A stretch of DNA of 64,000 nucleotides from Lihuaxuella thermophila (GTDB lineage Bacteria > Bacillota > Bacilli > Thermoactinomycetales > Thermoactinomycetaceae), in contig NZ_FOCQ01000003.1 of the NCBI RefSeq assembly GCF_900110165.1, positions 186,001 through 250,000 on the forward strand, in the 5' to 3' direction. The position numbers and the translations under genes were made by a program. Of this stretch, positions 1-9,446 are shown one piece after another (position 1 is the first letter of the stretch; every line of letters begins with the position of its first letter). Under the pieces are notes generated by a model. That model searched no databases. It worked only from the letters and a program-made list of their open reading frames with translations, and had not been told where the DNA came from.

Positions 1-794
1 CATTTTTTGTAGAGCGTATCGTACGTACCGTCTTTCATGATGTCATCCAGGAATTTGTTGACATACTCCAACAGATCTTTGTTCTTTTTATCTACACCGA
101 TTCCGTACGGCTCCTGGGTGAAGTGCTCGCCAACCAGCTTATAATTGGGATCTTGTTGCTGCATCCCCATCAGAATACTGTCATCGGTGGTTAAGGCGTC
201 CACTTGCCCCGCGCGCAATGCGGTAAAGGCATCGGCATAGTTTTCATAGAGTTTGAGATCCACATTCGGGACGACGGCCTGGATGTTTTTACCGCTGGTG
301 GCTCCTTTCGCCGTGGCCACTCTCTTGCCGGCTGTATCTTTCACGTCTTTGATGGGGCTATCCTTGTGAACGAGCAGAGATTGACCGGCCATGAAGTAAA
401 CACGTGAGAAATCGATCTCTTCTTTTCGCTTTTCCGTGATGGTCATCGTGGCACAGATCAAGTCAATGTCTCCGCCTTTTAAGAGTTTAATGCGGGTTTT
501 GGAGTTCACTTCTTTTAACTCGATCTTGTTCTCGTCACCCAGCATCCGTTTGGCGAGTTCTTTCATCAGGTCAATTTCAAATCCCTTCACCTGATTGTCC
601 GCCGGGTCTTTGTAACCGAAGAGATAGGTGTCATATTTGACTCCCACTACCAATTTTCCGCGCTTTTTAATCGCTTCCACGGCACTGGCTGCTTGTTGGT
701 CCCCATTTCCCTGATCAGCGGAAGAGCCGCAGGCGGCAACCATCAAAGCCATCAGGAGCGCCACAGACAAGGCCAGCCATTTCTTCCATTTCAT
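1..794 (-). CDS. Amino-acid ABC transporter substrate-binding lipoprotein (partial)
   Basis: Extracellular solute-binding protein of the polar amino acid (glutamine/glutamate type) family, anchored to the outer face of the membrane and feeding an ABC importer. The start at 794 follows a GGGAGGGAA Shine-Dalgarno. The N-terminus has a basic stretch, a hydrophobic segment and the lipobox VAAC, with Cys at about residue 22. The mature part shows family patterns such as KGFEIDLMKELAKR and DLICATMTIT. The C-terminus runs off the left edge, with about 264 residues visible. It lies 18 bp downstream of the ATPase gene on the same strand, so it is co-transcribed with it; the permease is presumably beyond the edge. 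Substrate assignment is by family only. Confidence 0.93.
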   Translation of the reverse strand, partial: MKWKKWLALSVALLMALMVAACGSSADQGNGDQQAASAVEAIKKRGKLVVGVKYDTYLFGYKDPADNQVKGFEIDLMKELAKRMLGDENKIELKEVNSKTRIKLLKGGDIDLICATMTITEKRKEEIDFSRVYFMAGQSLLVHKDSPIKDVKDTAGKRVATAKGATSGKNIQAVVPNVDLKLYENYADAFTALRAGQVDALTTDDSILMGMQQQDPNYKLVGEHFTQEPYGIGVDKKNKDLLEYVNKFLDDIMKDGTYDTLYKK

Positions 795-812
795 CCCATT
801 CCCTCCCACGTG

Positions 813-1523
813 TTAATGTTTGAGAATTCTGCTCAAAAATTGTCGGGTGCGTTCTTCTTTCGGATTGTTGAAAAACTCTTCCGGTGTCCCGGTTTCCATG
901 ATTTGCCCCTCATCCATGAAGATGATCCGGTCAGCCACCTCACGGGCAAAGCCCATTTCGTGGGTGACGACCACCATGGTCATCCCTTCTTTGGCCAGCG
1001 TCCTCATGACATCCAGCACTTCCCCGATCATCTCCGGATCCAGCGCGGACGTAGGTTCGTCGAACAGCATGATTTTCGGTTTCATGGCGAGTCCTCTGGC
1101 AATCGCCACCCGCTGCTGCTGCCCCCCGGACAGCTGAGACGGGTAAGCATCCGCTTTTTCCGGAATGCCTACTTTTTTGAGGTATTCAAGCGCGATTTTT
1201 TTGGCTTCTTCCGGATTCATTTTCCGTACTTTTATCGGAGCTAATGTGATATTTTCCAGCACGGTTTTGTGCGGATAGAGATTAAAATGCTGGAAGACCA
1301 TGCCGATTTCCTGACGCAGGAGGTTAATATTGGTTTTGGGGTCATTCACTTTAAAGCCGTCAACGACCAGTTCCCCTTCTGAAATGGTTTCCAATTTGTT
1401 GATGCAGCGAAGCAGCGTGCTTTTGCCGGATCCGCTGGGACCGAGAATCACGACGACTTCCCCTGCTTTAATTTCCAGGTTGATATTTTTTAGTACCTGG
1501 AAATCCCCAAACCATTTGTTCAC
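813..1523 (-). CDS. glnQ: Amino-acid ABC transporter ATP-binding protein (GlnQ type)
   Basis: Cytoplasmic ATPase of a polar amino-acid importer. Walker A (GPSGSGKST), the signature LSGGQQQR, Walker B ([13 protein letters not shown]) and a switch His in VTHEMGF are all visible, and the length of about 240 residues is normal. The GTG at 1523 yields a protein starting directly at NKWFG, which drops the first beta strand of the family. The reading frame continues upstream through IRIIRFSNV to a TTG at 1559, and a GGGGGG motif lies at about 1548-1553. The real N-terminus is therefore probably 6-12 residues longer, possibly using a non-standard start. It is the first gene of the operon with the binding protein. 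Confidence 0.93.
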   Translation of the reverse strand: MNKWFGDFQVLKNINLEIKAGEVVVILGPSGSGKSTLLRCINKLETISEGELVVDGFKVNDPKTNINLLRQEIGMVFQHFNLYPHKTVLENITLAPIKVRKMNPEEAKKIALEYLKKVGIPEKADAYPSQLSGGQQQRVAIARGLAMKPKIMLFDEPTSALDPEMIGEVLDVMRTLAKEGMTMVVVTHEMGFAREVADRIIFMDEGQIMETGTPEEFFNNPKEERTRQFLSRILKH

Positions 1524-1626
1524 ATTCGAAAAGCGGATTATTCTGATCCCCCCCTAACAAAATTTTCCGAAAACAGTTACTTTTTAAAAGATCATCACAA
1601 AATATTACAATAATAATCCTAAATTG

Positions 1627-1655
1627 AATATATATTTATGTTAAAAAAATGTCAA
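1627..1655 (-). promoter_or_regulatory. Sigma-A-type promoter for the glnQ operon
   Basis: On the minus strand there is a TTGACA (plus 1650-1655), a 17-bp AT-rich spacer and TATATT (plus 1627-1632). This is a near-consensus housekeeping promoter about 70 bp upstream of the first likely glnQ codon. The rest of the 1560-1810 stretch is AT-rich and shows no gene. Confidence 0.7.
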
Positions 1656-1816
1656 GTTTTCTATGTTTGTGTCCGATTATGTAATCCCGGATGAATGCAA
1701 ATATTATTTATAGTAATTTTAGAGTGGCTATTCCCTCTTCCCTTAGCTTGTAAACCTGTTTCGCGTCCGCTTTCATTGTATAAAGCAACCATGAACGGGG
1801 GGCGCATATTAATGAA

Positions 1817-1863
1817 ATAAAAAAAACAACAGGACGAGAGCCCGTCTCAATCCCGTTGTTTTT
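1817..1863 (-). terminator. Rho-independent terminator of the P5C dehydrogenase gene
   Basis: On the minus strand AACAACGGGA pairs with TCCTGTTGTT (one G-T pair), enclosing a further GAGACGGGCTCTC hairpin, and is followed by a run of T. It begins just after the stop codon at 1870. Confidence 0.8.
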
Positions 1864-1869
1864 GCAGTT

Positions 1870-3414
1870 TTACAGTTGCTCGGACACCAGTTTGGCCTGG
1901 GTGAAGAGCAAGAGATAATCGCGTCCGCCTGCTTTGGAGTCGGTTCCGGACATGTTGAAACCGCCAAACGGATGAACGCCGACCAATGCACCCGTACATT
2001 TGCGGTTGAAGTAGAGGTTACCCACGAAGAATTCTTCACGCGCTTTTTCCAACTTCAAGCGGTCGCGGCAAATGACCGATCCGGTGAGTCCAAACTCCGT
2101 GTTGTTAGCGATTTCAAGAGCATGATCAAAATCTTTCGCTTTGATAAACGCCAGGACAGGTCCGAAGATTTCTTCCTGAGCGATGCGCGCCTTCGGATCC
2201 ACATCGGCAAAGATGGTCGGTTGGATAAAGTATCCGTTTCCTTCCGCTTTGCCTCCGCCGGTCATCAAGCGCCCTTCTTGTTTGCCGATTTCGATGTACT
2301 CGAGGATTTTATTATAGGCTTTATCATCGATCACCGGCCCGAGGTCGATGCCCAGCGTCTTGGCTTCGCCCACTTTCAGTTCCTTGGTTTTGGCCACCAC
2401 TTTGTTCAGCACTTCATCATATACATTTTGATGGACAATGGCACGGGAGCATGCCGAGCATTTTTGTCCGGAGAAACCGAAAGCCGATTTGACGATGGCA
2501 TCTGCAGCCAGGTCGAGATCCGCATCCTCGTCCACGATGATGGAGTCTTTTCCGCCCATTTCCGCGACCACGCGTTTGATCCACTTCTGTCCCGGAGCTG
2601 TTTTCGCTGCCAACTCGTTGATGCGGAGCCCCACTTCACGAGATCCGGTAAAGGAAATAAAGCGGGTGAACGGATGTTTTACCAGGTATTCGCCCACTTC
2701 AGCACCCGGGCCGGGCACGTAGTTGACCACCCCATCCGGAAGGCCGGCATCTTTCAGGATTTCCATGAATTTCGCCGCGATGACATTGGTCGGGGTTGCC
2801 GGCTTGAGCACGACCGTGTTTCCTGCAACAATGGCGGAGGTGGTCATTCCCACCATGATCGCGAGCGGGAAGTTCCACGGAGGAATCACGACACCCACAC
2901 CGAGCGGGATGTAGGTCAGGTTGTTATCCTCGCCCGGAATCCGGGTAAGCGGTTGGCGTTCGCTCAAACGGATCATTTCACGGCCGTAAAATTCCATGAA
3001 GTCGATCGCTTCAGCGGTATCTGCATCCGCTTCCGGCCAGCTTTTACCGGCTTCCAGCACCATCCAAGCGGAAAATTCATGTTTTCTGCGGCGCAGAATG
3101 GCTGCCGCTTTGAATAAAACGCGGGCACGTGCCGCCGGATCAACTTTTTTCCAGGTTGCAAACGTCTCGATCGCCGTTTGCATCGCTTGTTCAGCCAGGT
3201 CGGTATCCGCTTCAGAGATGATTCCGATCACTTCGTCCAAATTGGACGGGTTGATCGACTTCACTTTGCGGTCCGTTTTGATGTGCTTGCCACCGATGAT
3301 GATGTCATATTCTTTGCCCAGCTCCGATTTTACTTTGGAGAGAGCCGCTTCAAAAGCAAGGCGGTTTTCTTCCTTCGAAAAATCGGTAAAAGGCTCGTTT
3401 CTGAATTCGATCAC
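1870..3414 (-). CDS. pruA: L-glutamate gamma-semialdehyde (P5C) dehydrogenase
   Basis: NAD-dependent oxidation of glutamate semialdehyde to glutamate, the second step of proline (and arginine) breakdown in the cytosol. It is a stand-alone RocA/PutC-type aldehyde dehydrogenase of 514 residues, close to the usual 515. The general-base Glu lies in VAEMGGKDS and the catalytic Cys in SGQKCSAC at about residue 319. The GTG start at 3414 is preferred because AGGGGGG lies 7 nt upstream and the protein then begins at [11 protein letters not shown] like its relatives; an ATG at 3462 would add 16 unconserved residues. It is divergent from the proline dehydrogenase gene, with 178 bp between them, so the two catabolic steps are probably co-regulated. 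Confidence 0.95.
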   Translation of the reverse strand: MIEFRNEPFTDFSKEENRLAFEAALSKVKSELGKEYDIIIGGKHIKTDRKVKSINPSNLDEVIGIISEADTDLAEQAMQTAIETFATWKKVDPAARARVLFKAAAILRRRKHEFSAWMVLEAGKSWPEADADTAEAIDFMEFYGREMIRLSERQPLTRIPGEDNNLTYIPLGVGVVIPPWNFPLAIMVGMTTSAIVAGNTVVLKPATPTNVIAAKFMEILKDAGLPDGVVNYVPGPGAEVGEYLVKHPFTRFISFTGSREVGLRINELAAKTAPGQKWIKRVVAEMGGKDSIIVDEDADLDLAADAIVKSAFGFSGQKCSACSRAIVHQNVYDEVLNKVVAKTKELKVGEAKTLGIDLGPVIDDKAYNKILEYIEIGKQEGRLMTGGGKAEGNGYFIQPTIFADVDPKARIAQEEIFGPVLAFIKAKDFDHALEIANNTEFGLTGSVICRDRLKLEKAREEFFVGNLYFNRKCTGALVGVHPFGGFNMSGTDSKAGGRDYLLLFTQAKLVSEQL

Positions 3415-3516
3415 GACGATTCCCCCCTGTTTGGTTTCATTGGCTACCTCGGGTATGTTCACCCTCAGCCATTGTAACGCACTCTGTGGGCCGACTTCAA
3501 TCGCTCCCTGTACCTA

Positions 3517-3545
3517 TTGTTTATTTTTCTTGTCATACGTATAAT
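3517..3545 (+). promoter_or_regulatory. Sigma-A-type promoter for proline dehydrogenase
   Basis: TTGTTT at 3517-3522, a 17-bp spacer and a perfect TATAAT at 3540-3545 lie about 48 bp upstream of the start codon in the divergent intergenic region. No sigma-54 -24/-12 element was seen here, unlike some roc genes of Bacillus. Confidence 0.6.
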
Positions 3546-3592
3546 GAATACGATTTTTTTAAACCCTTAATAAAAAAGCGGGTGAACAAGCC

Positions 3593-4513
3593 ATGTCTTT
3601 ATCCCGGAAAGCAGTCTTGTCTGTCGCGGGAAACCGCCTTGTCACGGCCTTGGTGTCCAAGTACGGAATGAAGTTGGGGGCTTCCCGTTTCGTCGCGGGA
3701 GAAACGCTGGACGAAGCCATCGAAGCCGTCAAAAAATTGAATGCTGAGGGGCTTTTGGTGACGTTGGACCATTTGGGGGAAAGTGTTTCCAATCGTGAGG
3801 ACGCACTGGCGGCCACACAAGCCGTCATCGATATCTATGACGCGATCGAAAAGCACGGAGTCCGTTCCAATGTTTCCGTCAAACTGACCCAATTGGGCCT
3901 CGATATTGACCCTGACTTCTGTTTGGAAAACATGGACCGGATTACGTCCAAAGCGAAAGAAATGAATAATTTTGTCCGCATCGATATGGAAGATTCCCCC
4001 CGGGTCCAGATGACGATCGACATTTTCAACACACTCGTGGAAAGGTACGGAAAAGAGCATATCGGTTTAGTCATTCAATCCTATCTGTACCGTTCACATG
4101 GCGATGTGGCCGAACTGGGCAAAAGGAAAATCAATTTGCGGATTGTCAAAGGGGCGTACAAAGAGCCGCCGGAAGTGGCTTTCCCTGACAAAAAAGACGT
4201 GGATGAAAACTATGTGAAGCTGGTGAAAATGCACCTGAACAACGGGTCCTATACCGCCATCGCCACCCATGATGAACAAATCATTGACCATTTGAAAACC
4301 TGGTTGAAGGAAAACCAGATTCCAAACAACCTGTATGAATTCCAGATGTTGTTCGGAGTCAGGAGCGGCCTTCAGAAAAAATTGGTCAGCGAAGGGTACA
4401 AGGTGCGTGTGTATACTCCTTACGGAAAAGACTGGTATTCGTATTTTACGCGACGCATCGCCGAACGCCCGGCCAATGCGCTTTTCGTAATAAAAAACTT
4501 GTTCCAAAAATAG
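3593..4513 (+). CDS. Proline dehydrogenase
   Basis: FAD-dependent oxidation of L-proline to pyrroline-5-carboxylate, passing electrons to the membrane quinone pool. It is a monofunctional ProDH of 306 residues, the usual Bacillus size (PutB/FadM group). C-terminal hallmarks of the TIM barrel are visible: IATHDEQ, YEFQMLFGVR and RVYTPYGKDWYSYFTRRIAERP, in which the RR pair binds proline. The start ATG is preceded by a GGGTGA motif. It faces the P5C dehydrogenase across a short divergent promoter region, completing the proline-to-glutamate pathway. Confidence 0.95.
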   Translation: MSLSRKAVLSVAGNRLVTALVSKYGMKLGASRFVAGETLDEAIEAVKKLNAEGLLVTLDHLGESVSNREDALAATQAVIDIYDAIEKHGVRSNVSVKLTQLGLDIDPDFCLENMDRITSKAKEMNNFVRIDMEDSPRVQMTIDIFNTLVERYGKEHIGLVIQSYLYRSHGDVAELGKRKINLRIVKGAYKEPPEVAFPDKKDVDENYVKLVKMHLNNGSYTAIATHDEQIIDHLKTWLKENQIPNNLYEFQMLFGVRSGLQKKLVSEGYKVRVYTPYGKDWYSYFTRRIAERPANALFVIKNLFQK

Positions 4514-4740
4514 AAAGGACATCTCTCAAACCGAGGGTTCCTTCCTCTTTTTCCCTTCCCTTTACTGACTACTCACAATTTAGCAATTCCCCGTATTCAT
4601 CAGACAGAATATGAACCATTTCCCCATCCCCGCAACTTCTCTCCTGCATCCTTCACCATAGGACTTTTTATCGCCAACTTTCCGTGTCTGTTGTATAATA
4701 CAAAGAAGTTTATTTCCCATTTCGAGAGGAGCTTGCCAAG

Positions 4741-5235
4741 ATGTCCGAACACCTTCAGCACGAGATTCTTTCTTTGTTGAAAGAGAATTCGCGGCTGGAA
4801 ACGGAAAAAATTGCCCACATGCTGGGGGAAAGCAAGGAAAAAGTGGAACAGATCATCCAGGAATTGGAGAAAACAGGAATCATCGTCAAATATGGAGCCG
4901 TCATCAACTGGCAAAAATCTGAAAAGCCCAAAGTATCTGCACTCATCGATGTCAAAGTGGCGCCGCAGCGCGGATACGGCTTTGACGCTCTGGCGAGACG
5001 AATCTACCGCTTTCCGGAAGTGCGCAGTGTTTATCTGATGTCCGGGGCTTACGATTTGTCGGTGGAACTGGAAGTGGATTCGATGGAAGCCGTGGGGCGC
5101 TTTGTCACGGAAAAGTTGGCAACTCTTGACTCCGTGATGGGAACCACGACTCATTTTGTCATGAAGAAATATAAAGAAGACGGCGTCATTCTGGATGACC
5201 CGGAAAAAGACGAGCGGTTGGTGATCACCCCATGA
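4741..5235 (+). CDS. alaR: Lrp/AsnC family transcriptional regulator (AlaR-like)
   Basis: Leucine-responsive-type DNA-binding regulator of 164 residues. It has an N-terminal winged helix-turn-helix (about residues 1-60, IAHMLGESKEKVEQIIQELE) and a C-terminal RAM ligand-binding domain (about 70-145). A TATAAT at 4694-4699 and a GAGAGGAG ribosome-binding site precede it. Its stop overlaps the start of the aminotransferase by 4 bp (ATGA). The same gene pair in Bacillus subtilis is yugG-yugH, renamed alaR-alaT, where the regulator controls the alanine transaminase. Assignment to AlaR rests on this order and on domain structure. Confidence 0.85.
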   Translation: MSEHLQHEILSLLKENSRLETEKIAHMLGESKEKVEQIIQELEKTGIIVKYGAVINWQKSEKPKVSALIDVKVAPQRGYGFDALARRIYRFPEVRSVYLMSGAYDLSVELEVDSMEAVGRFVTEKLATLDSVMGTTTHFVMKKYKEDGVILDDPEKDERLVITP

Positions 5236-6422
5236 ATTTGGAAGAAAAACTGTCACCGGTCGTAAAAAACCTGGCCCCCTCCGGAATCCGCCGCTTCTTT
5301 GATCTGGTTAATCAAAAGCCAAACGCCATCTCCCTCGGGGTAGGAGAGCCGGACTTCGTCACACCCTGGCATGTGCGCGAAGCCTGTGTAGCCGCTTTGG
5401 AGCGGGGAATGACCACTTATACCTCGAACCAGGGGATGCCGGAACTCATCCGGGAGATTGCGTCATACCTGAACCGGCGTTTTTCTCTCAACTACGATGA
5501 ACAGGAGATTCTGGTCACATTCGGGGCCAGTGAAGCCATCGACCTCGCTTTGCGCGCCCTGGTCGCTGCCGGGGACGAGGTATTGATTCCGGAGCCCTGT
5601 TATGTTTCCTATACCCCCTGCGTCCAATTGGCCGGCGGGAAACCCGTCCCTGTGCCCACTTATGCCCAATACGGGTTCAAATTGCGCGCGGAGGAATTGG
5701 AAAAAGCGATCACCCCCCGCAGCAAAGTACTTATTTTGTGTTACCCCAACAACCCTACAGGGGCGATCATGCGAAGAGAAGACCTTGAACCGATCGCCGC
5801 GTTAGTCAAAAAGCACGGGTTGTTGGTGATTTCCGACGAAATTTATGCAGAACTGACATATCAGGGGCGGCACACTTCGATTGGTTCGTTGCCCGGAATG
5901 AAGGAGCACGTGATTCTGGTCAGCGGTTTTTCAAAAGCATTTGCCATGACAGGCTGGAGGATCGGTTATACAGCGGCCCCGCTCCCCATCTTGTCCGGAA
6001 TGCTCAAGATCCACCAATATACCGCGCTCTGTGCCCCCATCACCAGCCAGATGGCGGCACTGGAAGCAGTTAAAAACGGACTCCAGGAATGCGAAGCGAT
6101 GGTCTCCCAATATGACCGCCGCCGTCGCCTGGTCGTCAAAGCTTTTCAGGATATGGGGCTGAAATGCCACGATCCTCAAGGCGCTTTTTATGTGTTTCCC
6201 TCGATCGAATCCACCGGACTGGACGCTCACACCTTTGCCGAACAATTGCTCGAAGAAGAAGAGGTGGCGGTCGTTCCCGGAGATGTATTCGGCCCCAGCG
6301 GAACCGGCCACATCCGTTGTTCCTATGCCACTTCGATCGAGCGGCTGGGTGAGGCGCTGACACGGATCGAACGTTTTGTGAACAGAAAGAGACAATTGCT
6401 CCCCAAGCGCTCACTCGGATAA
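5232..6422 (+). CDS. alaT: Class I/II aminotransferase (AlaT-like alanine transaminase)
   Basis: PLP-dependent aminotransferase of fold type I, 396 residues, cytosolic. The pyridoxal Lys sits in SGFSKAFAMTGWRIGY (about residue 235), and the family motifs YPNNPTG and SDEIYAEL are present. It is translationally coupled (ATGA) to the Lrp-type regulator upstream, as in the B. subtilis alaRT operon, where AlaT makes alanine from pyruvate. An aspartate or aromatic aminotransferase role cannot be excluded from sequence alone. Confidence 0.88.
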   Translation: MNLEEKLSPVVKNLAPSGIRRFFDLVNQKPNAISLGVGEPDFVTPWHVREACVAALERGMTTYTSNQGMPELIREIASYLNRRFSLNYDEQEILVTFGASEAIDLALRALVAAGDEVLIPEPCYVSYTPCVQLAGGKPVPVPTYAQYGFKLRAEELEKAITPRSKVLILCYPNNPTGAIMRREDLEPIAALVKKHGLLVISDEIYAELTYQGRHTSIGSLPGMKEHVILVSGFSKAFAMTGWRIGYTAAPLPILSGMLKIHQYTALCAPITSQMAALEAVKNGLQECEAMVSQYDRRRRLVVKAFQDMGLKCHDPQGAFYVFPSIESTGLDAHTFAEQLLEEEEVAVVPGDVFGPSGTGHIRCSYATSIERLGEALTRIERFVNRKRQLLPKRSLG

Positions 6423-6521
6423 TACTTCAATTCTGCTCGCATCCTGCTGTGCGAATGGCGTTCCAAGCGGGGCCGGAGTGGAGCCAGCCAAGCACCTTGA
6501 TAAGAAATCTAAATTTAAGCG

Positions 6522-6568
6522 AAAAAAAGCTCTTACTTTATGGTCATGACATAAAGTAAGAGCTTTTT
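6522..6568 (+). terminator. Terminator after alaT
   Basis: GCTCTTACTTTA and TAAAGTAAGAGC form a 12-bp perfect stem flanked by A-run and T-run, so it could work in both directions. It ends the regulator-aminotransferase operon. Confidence 0.85.
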
Positions 6569-6585
6569 AACTAGGAACCAGAAGC

Positions 6586-7560
6586 TTGATTAAATCTTCG
6601 TTCCAGATACAACCAATTCATCTTTACCCAAACCGCAAACCCAATGTTGAGAATCAATTTATTTCACCAGAGAAGAAATCTGAGCCGCAAACCCGGAAAA
6701 TAAGCCGAATTCCTTTTAATAATCATCCGTGGTCCCTCATAAGTATATTCTTGGGTATGCATCCCAAAGCCGGTGAGAGGAGCTGGATTCATTTGCATAG
6801 CTTTACGGAAACGGTTCAATTTGAACAAAGTTTTTGGCTCCATATATTAAGGGATCATTGTCAATTTATCCTCGACTCTTTGTCTCCGCGGGAAAAAGAA
6901 GAGGTGAAAACAGCGAAATGTTTGCGCCAGTTGTTTAAAGACATCATCCGCGACTCGCCCCATGACTTGAAGGCATCTTATAAAGCGGCCCACAAGTTGC
7001 GCAAGTTTAAGCTGCATCTATTGCGCCGATTGCTGACCGAAGAGTTCGCCTTCAACCTGACGCCAACGTTTATCAATCATATGGTGAACGAACTGGACGA
7101 ATATCTGCGGATTTTATGTTTCCTCCTAAAGGGGAAGGTCCCCCCTCCGCTCCATCCTCTTCATCATCATCTGTTATGGTTGCCCGACGCTTCCGGACAT
7201 GCAACCGGCATTGAACAACGGCTGGATGGAGTAGAAAAAAAGCTCATCGAAAAAAGCCGCATGTTTACCAAACATTTCAATGCGTTTTACCTTAAAGCCA
7301 TTGAACTGGCCGGTTTTCTCCGCACCCATCTCAAACGGTTTCCTGCCCTCTCCAGATTTAACCGAGAAGTGGAATTGGAAATCATTTTATTTCAAAAGTT
7401 TTTGGAGGAAATTGAGGAGTTGAGCCTGAGCAAAAAAGCGCTGAGTACCATTGCCCCGTTGCTGGCGGATCATATGTACCGCGAAGAGTGTTATTACCTC
7501 CATAAGCTGTCGCAAGTTTCTGAAGTATCGCCTCCTCCTTGCAGCCCGAGGCCGGTTTAA
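6586..7560 (+). CDS. DUF2935 domain protein
   Basis: Helical, ferritin/hemerythrin-like protein. Two four-helix-bundle-like halves can be seen: the first begins near FEQSFWLHILRDH (about residue 82) and the second near FNAFYLKAIELAGFL (about 227). Conserved Glu and His residues at helix centres (EQS..H, ..REVELE.., DHMYREECYYLH) suggest a metal site. The function of the family is unknown. The first 80 residues are poorly conserved, and the start (TTG at 6586 behind AGGA) is uncertain; an internal ATG near 6757 has no clear ribosome-binding site. The transcript ends in a terminator that overlaps the stop codon. Confidence 0.8.
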   Translation: MIKSSFQIQPIHLYPNRKPNVENQFISPEKKSEPQTRKISRIPFNNHPWSLISIFLGMHPKAGERSWIHLHSFTETVQFEQSFWLHILRDHCQFILDSLSPREKEEVKTAKCLRQLFKDIIRDSPHDLKASYKAAHKLRKFKLHLLRRLLTEEFAFNLTPTFINHMVNELDEYLRILCFLLKGKVPPPLHPLHHHLLWLPDASGHATGIEQRLDGVEKKLIEKSRMFTKHFNAFYLKAIELAGFLRTHLKRFPALSRFNREVELEIILFQKFLEEIEELSLSKKALSTIAPLLADHMYREECYYLHKLSQVSEVSPPPCSPRPV

Positions 7561-7578
7561 GGCCTTGGGCTGTTTTTT
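7543..7578 (+). terminator. Terminator overlapping the end of the DUF2935 gene
   Basis: AGCCCGAGGCC and GGCCTTGGGCT pair (one G-T), with the stop codon in the loop and six T after the stem. The last codons of the gene therefore form part of the terminator. The 276 bp to the next gene hold no further recognisable element apart from a ribosome-binding site. Confidence 0.85.
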
Positions 7579-7854
7579 CTGTAAAAGGCGTTCCCATCGT
7601 GTGAAGCCCGGCAAAAACAGCGGGTGTGACCTGAAATAGACTTCCGCGATCGGCACAAGCTCTGACATTCTATCAATGAGAAACATACAATAGTAAGAGA
7701 TCTGATATTGAGAGACCCACACAACCGATGCTCAACCCGGCTCCAACCCAGGGGCTCTTTTTCCGCTTCACCAAGAGGCGTTGGTTGGAGCCGGCAAATG
7801 CTGAAATAGCTTCAGCATCTCCTCCATTTTCAATCTACATGAAAGGAAGATGCG

Positions 7855-8598
7855 TTGATGGGCAGTGTGATCAGTAAATTGGACAACTCCCGTTTACTCC
7901 GGAGACACAAAACCATCGGTCCGTATATTCCCGAGACTCTCCCCCTGTCGCAGGCCTCTCTTTCCCCCATGCTGAGGCAGTTTCCTTTTGTCTACCTGAA
8001 GCCGGACAACTCCTGCCAGGGCAAGGGTATCCTGCGCATTGACCCATTGCCGTCAGGCGAGTTTTTGCTGCGTACCAGAGATACCGGGTCGGAATCTGTC
8101 CACTTTCACTTGCCGCACCTGTGGGAAGCCATCCATCAGGCCAAAATCGACCGCCCCTATATCATCCAGCAGGGAATTAACAGCGTCACGTTAACCGGAC
8201 ATTTGTTTGATATCCGGGTACATCTGATGCGGATCAAGGGAAAATGGCGAGTTGCCGGCATCGTCGGACGGGTGGCTCCCAAAAAAAGTATTGTGACCAA
8301 CGCGTATAGCGGCGGAATTTCCAAGCATGTGGATCGTCTGCTTACGGATGACCTGGGATACAATCCAAGAAGAGCCGAGCACACCATTGAAGAACTTTGC
8401 ACCATTTCCAAACAGGCGACAAAGATCATCAGCAGGGTCTATCCAAGATGGAGCGAATTTGGCCTGGATATCGGCATCGATCCTTTTCATCGCATCTGGA
8501 TCTATGAAATCAACATCAAGCCGGGAACGCTGGTCTTTAAAAACCTCGATCGCGAGACTTTCCGGCATATCTTAAAACTGCGCAAAAAAGCATCCTAA
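7855..8598 (+). CDS. YheC/YheD family ATP-grasp protein (spore-associated)
   Basis: Member of the YheC/YheD family, described in Bacillus as endospore coat-associated; 247 residues. The ATP-grasp pattern is seen in FVYLKPDNSCQGKGI, the central VRVHLM-like segment (FDIRVHLMRIKG) and the terminal metal-binding part FGLDIGIDPFHRIWIYEIN. It is shorter than YheC and YheD, representing mainly the ATP-grasp core. The start is TTG 7855 or the adjacent ATG 7858, both behind AAAGGAAG. The ligated substrate is unknown. Its presence supports a spore-forming host. Confidence 0.85.
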   Translation: MMGSVISKLDNSRLLRRHKTIGPYIPETLPLSQASLSPMLRQFPFVYLKPDNSCQGKGILRIDPLPSGEFLLRTRDTGSESVHFHLPHLWEAIHQAKIDRPYIIQQGINSVTLTGHLFDIRVHLMRIKGKWRVAGIVGRVAPKKSIVTNAYSGGISKHVDRLLTDDLGYNPRRAEHTIEELCTISKQATKIISRVYPRWSEFGLDIGIDPFHRIWIYEINIKPGTLVFKNLDRETFRHILKLRKKAS

Positions 8599-8623
8599 TC
8601 CCCCGGCTCCTCTTCAAATCCCC

Positions 8624-9397
8624 TTATTTTAACTTGTATTCCGGATGATATTCACGGAAAACAGGATTTTCCCCGCACACCATCAAACCTTGCCCCCAGT
8701 TGACATGAACATCTTTGGTCGGAGGATCCGACGGGTCCCTGTATTGAAAGAGAACATTTCTTCTGATCCGGTCGCTCTTATTGGGCTGGGAACCGTGTAT
8801 CGTCAAGTAATTGAAGAAGAGCACATCACCGGCCCGGGCTGGACACGGAATTCCCATCGTAATCGGGTATTCCTTATGATTCAAATAATGGTGGCCCACA
8901 TGGGGAAGGGGGCCTTTTTGATGTGATTTGGGAATGACATAGATACACCCGTTCTCGGGGTCAGCATCATCCAGATGCACACTGGCCGCGAGCATCGTAT
9001 GCTTTTCGTGGGGAAAGTACGGATAATCCTGATGCATGGGAAAAGCGGCACCTTTTTCCGGAGGTTTCACCAGCATCTTGGAATGATGCAGCTGGACATT
9101 GGGCCCGATCAGCATCTGCAAGACGGAAACCAGCCGCGGGTGAATGATCGCTCTCATAAATGCCGCGTCATGGTAGTGCAGGTCATGAAATCCCTTCAGG
9201 ACAAGCTTCTTCAATTCATCAGCCGGAATATAATCCCCCTGCCAGGCGGCATTCCGATCCCGGTTGGCCTCCACCGCCCGCCGCAGGATGTGATCCAATG
9301 CCTGCCTCATCTCCTCCACTTCATCCGCGTCAAACACTTCTTTTACGAGCAAATAGCCATTTTCTTTGTAAAATTCGACATCGCGGGATGTTATCAT
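8624..9397 (-). CDS. Phytanoyl-CoA dioxygenase (PhyH) family protein
   Basis: Fe(II)/2-oxoglutarate-dependent oxygenase of about 257 residues. The iron ligands are visible as MHQDYPYF (HxD) and the distal His in TIHGSQPN, followed by an Arg for 2-oxoglutarate (RIRRNVLFQYRDP). The ATG at 9397 has AAAGGG 9 nt upstream; an ATG at 9418 would add seven residues. It diverges from an AraC regulator over a gap of only 28-49 bp, a common arrangement for a regulator and its target. The substrate is unknown. It lacks an ectoine cluster, so an EctD role is not supported. Confidence 0.85.
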   Translation of the reverse strand: MITSRDVEFYKENGYLLVKEVFDADEVEEMRQALDHILRRAVEANRDRNAAWQGDYIPADELKKLVLKGFHDLHYHDAAFMRAIIHPRLVSVLQMLIGPNVQLHHSKMLVKPPEKGAAFPMHQDYPYFPHEKHTMLAASVHLDDADPENGCIYVIPKSHQKGPLPHVGHHYLNHKEYPITMGIPCPARAGDVLFFNYLTIHGSQPNKSDRIRRNVLFQYRDPSDPPTKDVHVNWGQGLMVCGENPVFREYHPEYKLK

Positions 9398-9446
9398 AAA
9401 ATCAAACCCTTTCGTCATTTTCCTTTATTGTAAGAGGAGAGAGGCA

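Noticed and set aside
1876-3117. Long open frame of 413 codons on the plus strand
   Set aside because: It is the antisense shadow of the P5C dehydrogenase gene; residue composition is His/Phe/Arg-rich and matches no family.
3415-3592. Possible sigma-54 promoter between the proline catabolic genes, as in some Bacillus roc operons
   Set aside because: No GG-N10-GC element was found; a sigma-A-like TTGTTT-17-TATAAT is present instead.
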